From Paenibacillus dendritiformis (GTDB taxonomy: Bacteria > Bacillota > Bacilli > Paenibacillales > Paenibacillaceae), in assembly GCF_945605565.1 (NCBI RefSeq), contig NZ_OX216966.1, positions 2,057,501-2,121,500 of the forward strand: 64,000 nucleotides of DNA, in the 5' to 3' direction. The notes beneath the pieces are model-generated. The model was given only the letters and a program-made list of their open reading frames with translations. It was not told the origin of the DNA and made no database searches. Position numbers and translations under genes: made by a program. Every line of letters starts with the position of its first letter. Within the stretch, counting starts at the first letter, position 1. Of the stretch, positions 27,707 to 36,733 are shown piece after piece.

Positions 27707-28162
27707 ATGGAGGTGATAAAAATTGAGAATTGCATATTGTTGGTGCTAGTTAGTATTGGTCTCGGAGTGATTAGCTGTGGTCTAGGCGTAAGTATTTTGA
27801 TGACTTTGGGTGAGCCCGGATTTATTGTCTTTGATTCAGGCTCCAGAGGGATACAAATTTTTTTACTATCGATGATTATCATTGGATATAGTATTTTGTT
27901 GTTTCTTATATACCGGAACAAGAAGAACTCAGAGCTAGCAATGATTGCTCTCTATACTTTTATTATTTCTATTATTGTAACTCCAGTAATTATTATTTAC
28001 TCAGCAGACATTAGTCGTTTTTTTAGAACACCGCCCTCTCATAAAACACAGATGTCTTTACAAAAAGAAATTCAAAAAATTATACAAGAAAATGATTTAC
28101 CTTATACATTAGATTCGAAAGAAAGTGAAAAAAAACAAAAAATGAGTATACCAGGACTGTAA
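27707..28162 (+). CDS. AT-rich membrane protein of unknown function
   Basis: 151-residue frame with three hydrophobic segments (about 6-31, 45-67 and 74-100) and a charged Lys/Gln-rich cytoplasmic or exposed tail (about 110-151). I do not recognise it. Its base composition is far more AT-rich than the neighbours, suggesting transfer. The start is problematic: the only ATG (27707) sits inside the perfect Shine-Dalgarno GGAGGTGAT (27709-27717). The codon placed 8 bases after GGAGG is ATT (27722), which would be an ATG with its last base changed. It may therefore be poorly expressed or a recent pseudogene. Confidence 0.5.
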   Translation: MEVIKIENCILLVLVSIGLGVISCGLGVSILMTLGEPGFIVFDSGSRGIQIFLLSMIIIGYSILLFLIYRNKKNSELAMIALYTFIISIIVTPVIIIYSADISRFFRTPPSHKTQMSLQKEIQKIIQENDLPYTLDSKESEKKQKMSIPGL

Positions 28163-28215
28163 TTCTTTTAAGAAAGAAAACTAGCGATAACATTCAACAA
28201 AAGGAGGTTGATTTA

Positions 28216-28347
28216 GTTATTAAAAACAGCCCGAGTTCTGCACTTAGACTGACTTTTTACGACAAAAATCAACAAGAGCATGTTACGGTAATCCTTAACA
28301 AAGATAGCAGTATTGATTTCTGTGATCCTGTAGAGTTTTGTAAGTGA
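28216..28347 (+). pseudogene. Small ORF with strong ribosome site but GTT in place of a start codon
   Basis: AAGGAGG (28201-28207) is followed 8 bases later by GTT, then 42 sense codons (ATTAAAAACAGCCCG...) ending in TGA at 28345-28347. The product would read IKNSPSSALRLTFYDKNQQE and on to DFCDPVEFCK. No ATG, GTG or TTG is suitably placed, so a GTG to GTT change is a simple explanation. The frame is also open upstream to within the preceding gene. Function unknown. Confidence 0.35.
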
Positions 28348-28463
28348 AAATATCTCCGACAGGCGCTGCGCAGAACAGGACGTGTATTTGCAGCGGCCTG
28401 AACGAAACGACATAGACCTCGTCCAGATGTCACTTTCATCTCAAATGATCTTATAACCAAGAA

Positions 28464-28496
28464 GGTGGCAGAAGATCCTGTCTGCCATCTTTTTTT
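28464..28496 (+). terminator. Terminator closing the AT-rich island
   Basis: GGTGGCAGA pairs with TCTGCCATC (one G-T) around an 8-base loop and is followed by seven T. Confidence 0.75.
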
Positions 28497-28692
28497 GTTG
28501 CCCAAGAAAATGAACCGATAGTCGCCTTGCTTCGCCTATATTACATTGCAGACTGAAGTTGATCCTGCAAATTCGAGATGCCGCGGATTTCATTGCTGTT
28601 ATGATTTTCTCCGTGATGTCCGATATATATATTCTGATATCCAATAATAGGCAAAGGATTGAATTCAGAGTAAGGAAAAGGCGGTCTGCGGT

Positions 28693-29691
28693 ATGATTCA
28701 TCTTGGAACGAAGCGAAGAGAACAGATAAATTACATCGGGATAACCGACTTCGATGTCGATCTATTGCATAGCAAGGAAACCCAATTTCGTGCGGTCGTC
28801 GATATGTTGGTGGATGAGCTCTATGAACAAATTACGGCTCAGCCCGAGCTTCATCGCATCATTCTCCAGCACAGCACGGTTGAACGGCTGAAGGAGACCC
28901 AGCGCTGGTACTTTTTGTCCATGGCGTCGGGAGTCATTAATGAGCCATTTATCGAAAAGCGCTTACATATCGGGAAAGTCCATTCCCGCATCGGACTGAC
29001 GACGAATTGGTATTTGGGAACGTATATCCTGTATCTCGATCTGGCGACAGCACATTTCCAGCGGATGATGCCGGAGGAATGGACGACCATCATTCACTCG
29101 CTTAGCAAAATGTTCAATCTCGATTCGCAATTGGTTCTCGAGGCGTATGAAGGCGACGAGAAAGGAAAGATTCAAGAGTTGGTCGAGAAACAGAATGCTG
29201 TGCTGACGGTTGTCAGCGCGGCGATTCAAGACTTGGCTGCCATGCTGGCGCAGTTGAGCGGCAGCAGCGAAGCGGTCGCTGCAGCGGCCTGCCAGACGGC
29301 CGATTTCCAGGAGCAGACGCATCACAACGTCGAGTATTTGGCCCAGGAAGTCACAGCGATTCATCATATCGGCTCGGTGATGAAGGAGGTTACCGATCAG
29401 ACGCATTTGCTCGGATTGAATGCTGCCGTCGAAGCGGCAAGGGCAGGAGAACACGGCAGAGGCTTCCAGGTGGTCGCGGAGGAAGTGCGGAAGCTGGCCC
29501 GCCGCACGAAGGAATCGCTGGATACGATTGAGGACAAGTTGGAGCATATTCAAGCGAGATTGTCGGCTGTCCGGCACAATTCGGAGCAATCGGCTGCCCA
29601 TGCGAGAGCGCAAGTGGCTTCTTCCCGGGAACTGGCTTCTTTTGTGAAAATGATTGAAAAGGTGACAGCGCAGTTGGAAAGCATAAAATAA
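28693..29691 (+). CDS. hemAT: Globin-coupled methyl-accepting chemotaxis transducer (HemAT-like)
   Basis: 332-residue soluble transducer with no membrane segment. Residues about 15-165 form a protoglobin sensor; the motif [20 protein letters not shown] contains the proximal heme ligand His97. The C-terminal part (about 180-332) is a methyl-accepting signalling domain with the conserved hairpin tip region [20 protein letters not shown]. In Bacillus HemAT senses oxygen for aerotaxis through CheA/CheW. It is about 100 residues shorter than B. subtilis HemAT, with shortened signalling helices. A sigma-D-like -10 (TCCGATAT, 28619-28626) lies upstream but without a good -35. Confidence 0.87.
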   Translation: MIHLGTKRREQINYIGITDFDVDLLHSKETQFRAVVDMLVDELYEQITAQPELHRIILQHSTVERLKETQRWYFLSMASGVINEPFIEKRLHIGKVHSRIGLTTNWYLGTYILYLDLATAHFQRMMPEEWTTIIHSLSKMFNLDSQLVLEAYEGDEKGKIQELVEKQNAVLTVVSAAIQDLAAMLAQLSGSSEAVAAAACQTADFQEQTHHNVEYLAQEVTAIHHIGSVMKEVTDQTHLLGLNAAVEAARAGEHGRGFQVVAEEVRKLARRTKESLDTIEDKLEHIQARLSAVRHNSEQSAAHARAQVASSRELASFVKMIEKVTAQLESIK

Positions 29692-29844
29692 TTCGTACAG
29701 CTGGAGCTCCTATAGGCGGAGTCAGCACCGCTTCTTCCTGCGAAGTCGCTGAGGGTGTCCTTCTTTTTTGGATGATGGCCGCATACACTGGAATCGTACA
29801 GGCCAACCATGGTATCCGAGGCCGGAAAGGGGGAGCGGAGAGGT

Positions 29845-30819
29845 ATGGCCAGATGGCGTTCCCGCGGCTTCCGAGCGACACGCTGGCGTCTGCCGCGCAT
29901 CTCGATTCAACCGCGCAAGCCTTCGGGATGGCGTCCTCGCAGAGTCTGGGGCCGAAGCATGAGCAGCAAGAAGGCCCCCCAAGGCCCCGCTTGGCAAGGG
30001 GTGAGGCCGTCCAAGCCGCGCCGCAAGCGTAAATATGTGTTCATCGCGCTCGTTATTATGACGCTGCTGACGGTACAGCTGTTCGTGTATGTAGATAAGC
30101 ATGTGCGCGGGCCGCTCATGCATCTCGCCAAAATCCGGGTCAAGCAAATTGCTACGCAAGCCATTAACAAAGCGATTACCGATCAGGTGATGCGGGGCCG
30201 GGAGCTGGATAAGCTGATCGAATGGAAGACGGATTCACGCGGCAAAGTGACGAGCTTCGTCTTGAACTATAACGAACATATGCGGATAACGTCCGAGACG
30301 GTTGAGATCGTGCAGCGGACGCTGCAGCAGACCCAGGAATTGAAGGAACATATTCCGCTCGGGCAAGCGTTGGGCAGTCCGCTCATCGCCTCCTTCGGTC
30401 CAAGGGTCCCTTTCCGGATGGAGCCGCAGGGCGCAGCGAAGGTCGAGTTAAGCACCCGGCCGATGGATGTCGGCATCAATATGGTGCTGGTGGAGGTTTA
30501 TATCAGAGTCATTGAAGAAGTAGCGATTGTAATCCCGTTCGATCTGGAGCCTGAAGTGGTGGAAACGGAAATCCCCATCTCGTATCTGCTCGTCGTCGGC
30601 GATGTGCCCATGTACTACTACGATGGCAAGGGGCAACCCGTCGGAAGCAACCGTGAGAAAGCACCTGCCCTGTCCTTGCCGGTCCTGCCGCCATCCGGTG
30701 CCGTCAATTCCTCGGACAACGACAATCTTAGCGTGCCGGCGCACACCGAGACGGTGCCGCCGTCAGGCGAGCCATCCGGCGGAAGCGAGCCGCCGCCGCC
30801 ATCAGCGGCAGAACCATAA
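29845..30819 (+). CDS. yunB: Sporulation protein YunB
   Basis: 324-residue protein, longer than B. subtilis YunB (about 250), mainly because of an N-terminal Arg-rich extension and a Pro/Ser-rich tail (about 270-324). One membrane helix (about 55-77, YVFIALVIMTLLTVQLFVYV) follows a basic stretch. The domain with AINKAITDQV and a Sporulation-YunB-type beta-rich part follows. In Bacillus it is made in the mother cell (sigma-E) and needed for full sporulation. ATG 29845 is preceded by GGAGCGGAGAGG; an ATG 36 bases upstream is less likely. Neighbour lytH on the opposite strand and lipA match the Bacillus arrangement. Confidence 0.85.
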   Translation: MARWRSRGFRATRWRLPRISIQPRKPSGWRPRRVWGRSMSSKKAPQGPAWQGVRPSKPRRKRKYVFIALVIMTLLTVQLFVYVDKHVRGPLMHLAKIRVKQIATQAINKAITDQVMRGRELDKLIEWKTDSRGKVTSFVLNYNEHMRITSETVEIVQRTLQQTQELKEHIPLGQALGSPLIASFGPRVPFRMEPQGAAKVELSTRPMDVGINMVLVEVYIRVIEEVAIVIPFDLEPEVVETEIPISYLLVVGDVPMYYYDGKGQPVGSNREKAPALSLPVLPPSGAVNSSDNDNLSVPAHTETVPPSGEPSGGSEPPPPSAAEP

Positions 30820-30829
30820 AAAGAATGGA

Positions 30830-30861
30830 GAACCGGGGCAGGTCGGCCCCGGTTCTTGCTT
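30830..30861 (+). terminator. Terminator of yunB
   Basis: GAACCGGGG / CCCCGGTTC, 9-bp perfect stem with an 8-base loop, then TTGCTTT. Confidence 0.75.
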
Positions 30862-30922
30862 TGCAGGGGGAGAGGACTTGGGCTGGCTTACCTTGAGCGA
30901 GCAGGTGGGGCGGGGCGCTTCT

Positions 30923-31070
30923 GGCCGCTCTTCCCGTCGTTCAGGAGATGCAGGTGTAGAGTGCGGTATAGCCACTCTCCCCATCGGTCAGGAGGATGCA
31001 GGTGTAGAGTACATTATGGCCAGTCTCCCGTCCGTCAGGGAATGGGCGGGAACGAAGCGGGTGTACAATA
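30923..31070. repeat. Imperfect 47-bp tandem repeat, three units
   Basis: The shared TCAGG core recurs at 30941, 30988 and 31035, exactly 47 bases apart. Units follow the scheme GGCC-CTCTCCCC-TCGGTCAGGAG-ATGCAGGTGTAGAGT. The third unit is degenerate. The 16-base core TCCCCATCGGTCAGGA (30978-30993) recurs unchanged at 63975-63990. The 30820-31405 gap otherwise holds only terminators; no gene is seen. Confidence 0.75.
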
Positions 31071-31257
31071 TGCAGTGCTAGAACATTCCCGGGTTTGCAT
31101 ATATTTCTGAACGAATGGGAGAGTGGATATAAGGACTGAAAAATAGGTAAGGGGGGGCGTTATCGGGAAAAAGTGGTTAAGGCATTGGCGGGTTACGGTC
31201 AGAAAGTTCAATTTAAAAAGTAAAGCGGTTGCCGGCCGCCCCTAGCGCATACACACG

Positions 31258-31290
31258 AAAAAAAGCGATCCGGAAGCGGAATCGCTTTTC
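31258..31290 (-). terminator. Terminator of lytH
   Basis: On the minus strand AAAAGCGATT pairs with ATCGCTTTTTTT around a CCGCTTCCGG loop; the 3' arm runs into seven T. It lies about 115 bases after the lytH stop. Confidence 0.7.
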
Positions 31291-31405
31291 TCGCGGGAAC
31301 GCAACGGCGGACATCCCCTGCGGTATTATCGGTAAGCCGTCCAGGGATGAAGCTTCGCGTCCCACTGACTATAGATGACCGGCAACGGCAAGCGCACAGG
31401 ACAAT

Positions 31406-32545
31406 TTAGCGCTGCTGCTTTTTCCCGCTATTCGCCGGGACTGTGGCCGGAGTCATCGGGGGGAGCGAAGTGGTTTTGCGCCGCTCCTTCAGCTTGCGCA
31501 GGTCGGACAGCTCCCACTGCCGCAGCAGCGGGTATGGGTCATAGGCATATTCCACCAGTCCGCGATCCCGGTAAATGCCGAAGTGCAGATGCGGCGGGAA
31601 TTTGCCGGCGGTGCCGGGGGGGCCGTAGCCGGAGCTGCCGACCCAGCCAATCGTTTGTCCGGGGGTGACGATGTCGCCGATTTTTATTTTTTTCTGGTAT
31701 CCGGACAGGTGGGCGTAGTAATGGTAATTGTTGTTGATGTCGCGGATGCCGATCCGCCAGCCGCCGTAACGGTTCCAGCCTTTGACCTCGATGATTCCGT
31801 AGCAGGTGCTGCGGACGGGAACGCCGTAACCGGCGAATATGTCGGTTCCTTCATGGATGCGGAATCCTCCGTAATGCCGCCCCATCCCCCAGGTGCTGCG
31901 GTAGGAATAGTCGGCGGTCACGGGAAGCGGGAAGGCCGTGTCGAACAATTGAAGCTGATCGAAATGTTCATAGAGACGGGCGAACTGCTTCACGCGCTGC
32001 ACGGCACGCGGATTGGCGTAATAATTCCACAGACCGGAGCCGAAGTCGTCCTCGCTCAAGCCATAGGAGCCGATAAAGCCGGCGACGCTGTACAGCAAGT
32101 CGGTGTCATTGTTCATATCGGCCCGCCCGTCTCCGGAGCCGTCGCGGCCCATCCCCTTGAACATCGAGATGGAGACCGGGTTCTGATCTTCCCAATCCGG
32201 ATTCAGCATGCCGACCCACTTCGGCGGATCGATAAAGACGCCGGTTAACCGCTCCGGATGTTGGCGCTGCTTCGGCTTGGCTTTCGTCAATGTCCGTTCG
32301 TATTGATCGATAGCCGCAAGCCGGTACCAGGGAATGCCGGTTAAGGTTCCCATCTTTTCGTATAAATCCCGCCGTTCCCGCCATATATTCACCGTGTCGG
32401 GCTTAGGCGAGGTCGAGGCGGATTCGGACACTGAAGATGCAATCGGATGGAATTCATCCTTCTTCCCTGCCGACGAGGCGTCCATCGGCGAGCAGATGAC
32501 GACCCATAGCGCCAAGCCGGCCCATAATATGGCAGCTTGCTTCAT
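31406..32545 (-). CDS. lytH: M23-family peptidase LytH (spore cortex L-Ala-D-Glu peptidase)
   Basis: 379-residue exported zinc metallopeptidase with an N-terminal signal/membrane segment (1-24), an intermediate domain (about 55-200) and a C-terminal LytM/M23 domain (about 205-345). Zinc ligands are visible as His231 and Asp235 in HEGTD and His321 in HLHF; His279 (YYAHL) and His319 complete the active site. In B. subtilis LytH trims cortex peptide side chains to single L-alanine residues during sporulation. AAGGAGGG precedes the ATG. A Gln/Lys-rich tail extends beyond the enzyme domain. Context with yunB and lipA supports orthology. Confidence 0.88.
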   Translation of the reverse strand: MKQAAILWAGLALWVVICSPMDASSAGKKDEFHPIASSVSESASTSPKPDTVNIWRERRDLYEKMGTLTGIPWYRLAAIDQYERTLTKAKPKQRQHPERLTGVFIDPPKWVGMLNPDWEDQNPVSISMFKGMGRDGSGDGRADMNNDTDLLYSVAGFIGSYGLSEDDFGSGLWNYYANPRAVQRVKQFARLYEHFDQLQLFDTAFPLPVTADYSYRSTWGMGRHYGGFRIHEGTDIFAGYGVPVRSTCYGIIEVKGWNRYGGWRIGIRDINNNYHYYAHLSGYQKKIKIGDIVTPGQTIGWVGSSGYGPPGTAGKFPPHLHFGIYRDRGLVEYAYDPYPLLRQWELSDLRKLKERRKTTSLPPMTPATVPANSGKKQQR

Positions 32546-32657
32546 GCGTGATTTCCCTCCTTATGCCTGTCCCAAATACAGATCTAATGTTAGAATGTGC
32601 ACGAACGGGCTTTTTATCCGAACCTGGGACATGTAGGTATGGAATTTGGAGGGTTCA

Positions 32658-32666
32658 TGGTATAAT
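32658..32666 (+). promoter_or_regulatory. Extended -10 promoter of lipA
   Basis: TGGTATAAT is a perfect extended -10; the -35 is weak. It lies 51 bases before the lipA start. Confidence 0.55.
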
Positions 32667-32716
32667 ACTGAATTGAGGTCAAGGTAAAGCGAACGGAGAA
32701 AGAAGGTAATGACTCG

Positions 32717-33613
32717 ATGAAAACGAAAGAGCAGAAACCAGACTGGATACGCATCAAACTGACCACAGGAGAAAATTATTCCGAAATCAAAGACATGATG
32801 CGCTCAAAAACGCTTCATACCGTATGCGAGGAAGCGCGGTGTCCGAACATTTACGAGTGTTGGGCCAACCGCACCGCAACATTTATGATTTTGGGTGATA
32901 TCTGCACGCGTGCTTGCCGCTTCTGTGCGGTCAACACCGGCATGCCGACCGAATTGGATCTGCAGGAGCCGGAACGTGTAGCGGAAGCGGCTGAGCGCAT
33001 GGGCTTGCGCCATTGCGTCGTCACTTCCGTAGCAAGGGACGACCTGCAGGACGGAGGCGCCTCCATCTTCGCGGAGACGATTCGAGCGATCCGCCGTCGT
33101 ATGCCATTGTGCAGTGTAGAAGTGCTTATTCCCGATTTCATGGGGAATTGGGATGCGCTGCGTGTTGTGATGGACGCGAAGCCGGATATATTGAATCATA
33201 ATATCGAGACGGTAGAGCGGATGTCCGACCGCGTACGGGCCAAGGCGAAATATTCCCGTTCCCTGGAACTGCTGCGACGGGCGAAGGAGATGCAGCCGGG
33301 GATTCCAACCAAGTCGAGCATTATGCTCGGCGTTGGCGAGGAATGGGACGAAATTTTGCAGGCCATGGATGACTTGCGGGCAGTCGATTGCGATATTTTG
33401 ACGTTGGGACAATATTTGCAGCCGTCGCCGAAGCATTTGGATGTCGCCAAATACTATCATCCGGATCAATTCGCCGAGCTGAAGCAGGAAGGAATGAAGC
33501 GGGGCTTCAGCCACGTCGAATCGGGGCCGCTTGTTCGGAGCTCGTATCATGCGCATGAACAAGTGAAGTCGGCCCATCAGGCCATGTCCACATCGCAAGC
33601 AACCGGAAGCTAA
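32717..33613 (+). CDS. lipA: Lipoyl synthase
   Basis: 298-residue radical SAM enzyme that inserts two sulfur atoms into octanoyl-carrier domains to make lipoate. The auxiliary cluster motif [12 protein letters not shown] (Cys37, 42, 48) and the radical SAM motif CTRACRFC (Cys63, 67, 70) are both intact, as is the C-terminal RSSYHA segment whose Ser closes the auxiliary cluster. The start ATG has AGAAAGAAGG upstream. In B. subtilis the orthologue (yutB) lies in the same setting between lytH/yunB and yutD. Confidence 0.97.
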   Translation: MKTKEQKPDWIRIKLTTGENYSEIKDMMRSKTLHTVCEEARCPNIYECWANRTATFMILGDICTRACRFCAVNTGMPTELDLQEPERVAEAAERMGLRHCVVTSVARDDLQDGGASIFAETIRAIRRRMPLCSVEVLIPDFMGNWDALRVVMDAKPDILNHNIETVERMSDRVRAKAKYSRSLELLRRAKEMQPGIPTKSSIMLGVGEEWDEILQAMDDLRAVDCDILTLGQYLQPSPKHLDVAKYYHPDQFAELKQEGMKRGFSHVESGPLVRSSYHAHEQVKSAHQAMSTSQATGS

Positions 33614-33682
33614 CGGGATAGCTGCCGAAGCGGGGCATGGCTCTGACGCAATCCGGGGTTACGGGAAGGAGGAATAACGGGC

Positions 33683-34249
33683 ATGTTCCATATTAGCGGC
33701 CAGACATATGAAGTGATTCAGGAGCATAAGAACGCGTGGAATCCGGAGGCATTCCGCGACCGGTACAGCGAAGTGCTGGAACGGTATGATTATATCGTAG
33801 GCGACTGGGGATACAATCAGCTGCGGCTGAAAGGCTTCTTCCGGGATAACCATCCGAAGTCGACGAAGGACACGACTTCCTCCGGCATTGTTGATTATAT
33901 TAACGAATACTGCAATTTCGGATGTGCTTATTTCATCGTGGAGAAGTTGAGCAGCAAAGATCCGCGCCACCGCCAATCCCAGGATAACGGGGATGAGGAG
34001 GAGACGCAGGGGGCCGCACCGGACAATAGGGAGGATGCCGCGACGAAGCAAGGCATCTCGCTCCAGCCGAAAGTCCCGACCCCGGAATCCGATGCCGAGC
34101 CTCAGGCGAAGCCGGCCATGCAGGAGCGCAAGCCGCGTCCGCGCCATCGCCACAAGAACCGAGGCCATCATTCCAATGAAGCCAAGCGATCGGATATCGC
34201 GAAGGTATCCGCGAAGGAACCGCGTCCCCCAAAGGACAACCGCTCTTGA
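33683..34249 (+). CDS. yutD: YutD-family protein (DUF1027)
   Basis: 188-residue protein. Residues 1-95 match the YutD/DUF1027 domain (ETYD-type pattern: ERYDYIVGDWGYNQLRLKGFF and YINEYCNFGCAYFIVEKL). The rest is a charged, Pro-rich, probably disordered tail absent from the roughly 100-residue Bacillus protein. Function unknown. A strong ribosome site (AAGGAGGAATAACGGGC) precedes the ATG. It lies 69 bases after lipA and is probably cotranscribed, as in Bacillus. Confidence 0.85.
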   Translation: MFHISGQTYEVIQEHKNAWNPEAFRDRYSEVLERYDYIVGDWGYNQLRLKGFFRDNHPKSTKDTTSSGIVDYINEYCNFGCAYFIVEKLSSKDPRHRQSQDNGDEEETQGAAPDNREDAATKQGISLQPKVPTPESDAEPQAKPAMQERKPRPRHRHKNRGHHSNEAKRSDIAKVSAKEPRPPKDNRS

Positions 34250-34266
34250 TCGCGGCTATGAACATG

Positions 34267-34305
34267 AACACCTCCCTTATCGCATCATGCGAAGCGGGAG
34301 GTGTT
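34267..34305. terminator. Terminator between convergent yutD and nadK
   Basis: AACACCTCCC / GGGAGGTGTT, 10-bp perfect stem with a 19-base loop, followed by GTTGTATT on the plus strand and by GTTCAT on the minus strand. Confidence 0.7.
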
Positions 34306-34323
34306 GTTGTATTAACTGATAAT

Positions 34324-35160
34324 CTAATTCGTTGGGTAGCAGCCGTTCTCATCGTATCCGAGGAAGGCTTCACGGACGCGCTTCCAGAAGGGGAACGGCC
34401 GATAGCGGACGAAGGTGACCCGCTGATCCGCCACCCGGCAGCGAATCGAGCGCAGATGAGACAGCCGGATATTGATATGATCGATAGAGAGCAGCAGGTT
34501 CTGCCCTTGCCGCGGCCGAATGTCGAAATGGTGATGCTTCGGCAGGATCAAGGATGACCCGAGTGTCCGGTAGACCCGGTTGTTAATCGATGCAATCTCA
34601 GCCAGCTGGATGGCCGGAATCGAAGGGTGAACCATGGCGCCGCCCAAGCTCTTATTGTAGGCGGTGCTTCCCGATGGCGTCGATACGCAGATTCCGTCAC
34701 CGCGGAACATTTCAAATAATTCATCATTGATGTCGATCTGGGCGACCAATGTATTGTCCGTGCATTTCAGCGTAAATTCATTCAAGGCGATATAGGTCTT
34801 CTTCCCCGTATCCTCCCTGTCAAGCTCAAGCTCGATGAGCGGGTATCTGACGATCCGAGGGTTAATCTGATCCTTGGAACGGTTCTCCGCCATCATGTGG
34901 ACGAGCAGTTCGATCTCATCCGGCTTCCAGTCGGCATAAAAGCCAAGATGCCCCGTATGAATCCCGACGAAGGCGGTATGGTCAATCCGGTTGATGTAGC
35001 GGTGAAAGGCTTGCAGCATCGTGCCGTCCCCGCCGATGGACAGAACGATCTCCGGTTCTTCGTCATCTCGCACCAGTCCACGCGCCTCAGCCAAACGATG
35101 AAACGTCTCCGTCAAAGAGACGGACAATTCGTCTCCCCGGTTCAATACTGCATATTTCAA
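34324..35160 (-). CDS. nadK: NAD kinase
   Basis: Phosphorylates NAD to NADP. The 278 residues contain the catalytic GGDGT motif (43-47), the HTGHLGFYADW segment, ALNEF, and TPSGSTAYNKSLGG, all diagnostic. The start is taken as TTG (35160-35158): AAAGGAG lies 6-8 bases upstream and the N terminus then aligns with B. subtilis NadF/PpnK (MKYAVLNRGDELS). An in-frame ATG 48 bases upstream adds 16 unconserved residues and has no ribosome site. It lies convergent to yutD and downstream of ylbJ on the same strand. Confidence 0.95.
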   Translation of the reverse strand: MKYAVLNRGDELSVSLTETFHRLAEARGLVRDDEEPEIVLSIGGDGTMLQAFHRYINRIDHTAFVGIHTGHLGFYADWKPDEIELLVHMMAENRSKDQINPRIVRYPLIELELDREDTGKKTYIALNEFTLKCTDNTLVAQIDINDELFEMFRGDGICVSTPSGSTAYNKSLGGAMVHPSIPAIQLAEIASINNRVYRTLGSSLILPKHHHFDIRPRQGQNLLLSIDHINIRLSHLRSIRCRVADQRVTFVRYRPFPFWKRVREAFLGYDENGCYPTN

Positions 35161-35265
35161 GGCCTTGACTCCTTTGTCGAACGGTATTGTGGAACATATC
35201 AACTCCATCTTATACGTTCCGCGCCCGGATTACAATCGTGTTTTCGACAAGAATCTCTCCGTCTG

Positions 35266-36504
35266 CTATCTCCGCATCCGCTGCCAGGCCACGATCAGAA
35301 GGGAGGCGGCACACAGCAGGCAGCATACCATCAGCAATGTCCATAATCCGCCGCGCAAGGAATGCCAGGCGGTCTCCCAGGGGGTGTAGGCTTGGTCCCA
35401 CACCTGCGAAGGGATCCAGATCGCTGCTTCCTCGGCGTATGGCGCCAGCAGCGGGAAGAGGAAGTAGGCCGCTGCCGCTGCCAACAGGCTATGAAGCATC
35501 CGAGCTGTCAGGAAAGGCAGGTACCTCATATCGCATTCGTTCATGATGCTCGCGATCTGAGCGTGAACCGATAGTCCCGCCCAGGACAGGATCCAGGCCG
35601 CTGCCACTACCTGCGAGCGAAGTCCGGCCGCGACGGCCGCCCCGGCTCCCTTGGCGCCGAGGGTGACCTCGAACAAGCCGCCGGAGAAGGCCGGTGCCAG
35701 CGTAGGCGACAAATGGAACAATGCCAGGGCGGATTGGAGCAGGCGGTCGATCATATGCATGACGCCAATGCAGGCGAGCATTTCCATCAATACGGAGAAA
35801 AAGACGACGAGCCCGCCGACGACGGTCATCAGCCGAAGCGAGGAGCCGATGGCCTCCCGCAGCAGCGTTCCGAGCGAGCGTCCGTCTTGCTGTCTCGCGT
35901 GATGCATCGCCCGGAACGCGCGCCGGAACAAAGAGCCTTCAAACCCGCTAATGGCGCCTTGCGAAGGGGTCATCGGCGATGCGTCCGCATGGTAGCGCAT
36001 GAGGATGCCGATGATAAGCCCGGCGCCATAATGGGCGACCGCGAGGATGAGGGCAAGGCCGGCATTGCCGAAAAAGCCGACGGCTACCGCCCCGATCAGG
36101 AATATCGGATCGGAGGTGGAGGTGAAGGCGATGAGACGTTCCCCCTCCTCGCGGGTGACGAGCCGATCGGTGCGCAGCCTCGTCGTCAGCTTCGCCCCGA
36201 CTGGGTAGCCGGACGCGTAGCCCATGGCGACGACGAAGCCGCCGATGCCCGGCACGCGGAACAGCGGCCGCATGACAGGATCGAGCAGCGCACCGATAAA
36301 ATGGACGATGCCGAAGCCGAGCAGCGCTTCGGAGATGATGAAAAATGGGAGCAGGGAAGGGAACAGGACGTCCCACCATATCGATAGGCCGCGAACCGCC
36401 GAGCTGAGTGCGGCAGACGGGTAAATGGCCATCAGGGCCGCAAAAGCGCTCAACACCCCCGCGATAAGGAGCATGAGAAGGATGCGGCTTGTCCTGCGGT
36501 TCAT
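35266..36504 (-). CDS. ylbJ: Sporulation integral membrane protein YlbJ
   Basis: 412-residue polytopic membrane protein with nucleoside-recognition (Gate) domains. It has about eight hydrophobic segments and the motifs PSLLPFFIISEALL, MGYASGYPVGAK and TSTSDPIFLIGAVAVGFF, characteristic of YlbJ, a sigma-E-dependent protein required for spore cortex formation. ATG 36504 is chosen with AAAGGAGA 8 bases upstream; GTG 36513 is too close to that site. nadK follows 105 bases later; they may share a transcript. Confidence 0.9.
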   Translation of the reverse strand: MNRRTSRILLMLLIAGVLSAFAALMAIYPSAALSSAVRGLSIWWDVLFPSLLPFFIISEALLGFGIVHFIGALLDPVMRPLFRVPGIGGFVVAMGYASGYPVGAKLTTRLRTDRLVTREEGERLIAFTSTSDPIFLIGAVAVGFFGNAGLALILAVAHYGAGLIIGILMRYHADASPMTPSQGAISGFEGSLFRRAFRAMHHARQQDGRSLGTLLREAIGSSLRLMTVVGGLVVFFSVLMEMLACIGVMHMIDRLLQSALALFHLSPTLAPAFSGGLFEVTLGAKGAGAAVAAGLRSQVVAAAWILSWAGLSVHAQIASIMNECDMRYLPFLTARMLHSLLAAAAAYFLFPLLAPYAEEAAIWIPSQVWDQAYTPWETAWHSLRGGLWTLLMVCCLLCAASLLIVAWQRMRR

Positions 36505-36669
36505 ACAAAGCACTCTCCTTTCCTGTCAAGCCGATGAGCACTCCATACTTTCAAGTTTATGAGAGGAAAGGGACAATCATGACAGGCGTGAAGCCTTGCA
36601 CTGCCTTCGTTCCGCAATATTTCTGTAATCAAAATGTAAAGAAAACGGTTGCATGTTTTCGTATTATTT

Positions 36670-36684
36670 TGAAAATAATTATGA
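36670..36684. promoter_or_regulatory. Fur-like operator
   Basis: TGAAAATAATTATGA matches the 7-1-7 Fur box TGATAATNATTATCA at all but two positions. It overlaps an AT-rich stretch with a -10-like TATGAT (36680-36685), 50 bases before the micro-ORF at 36734. A 17-bp palindrome ATTATTTT-G-AAAATAAT overlaps it. Confidence 0.4.
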
Positions 36685-36733
36685 TAAAATACAAGTATAG
36701 AGAGATGGAACGCGTTCGTTAGGGGTGATACGG

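Noticed and set aside
30923..31070. CRISPR array
   Set aside because: The 47-bp units are contiguous imperfect tandem repeats, without constant repeats separated by unique spacers, and no cas gene is in the window.
35161..35208. In-frame ATG upstream of the NAD kinase TTG start
   Set aside because: The extra 16 residues are not part of the conserved NadK N terminus, and the ribosome site lies between the two codons.
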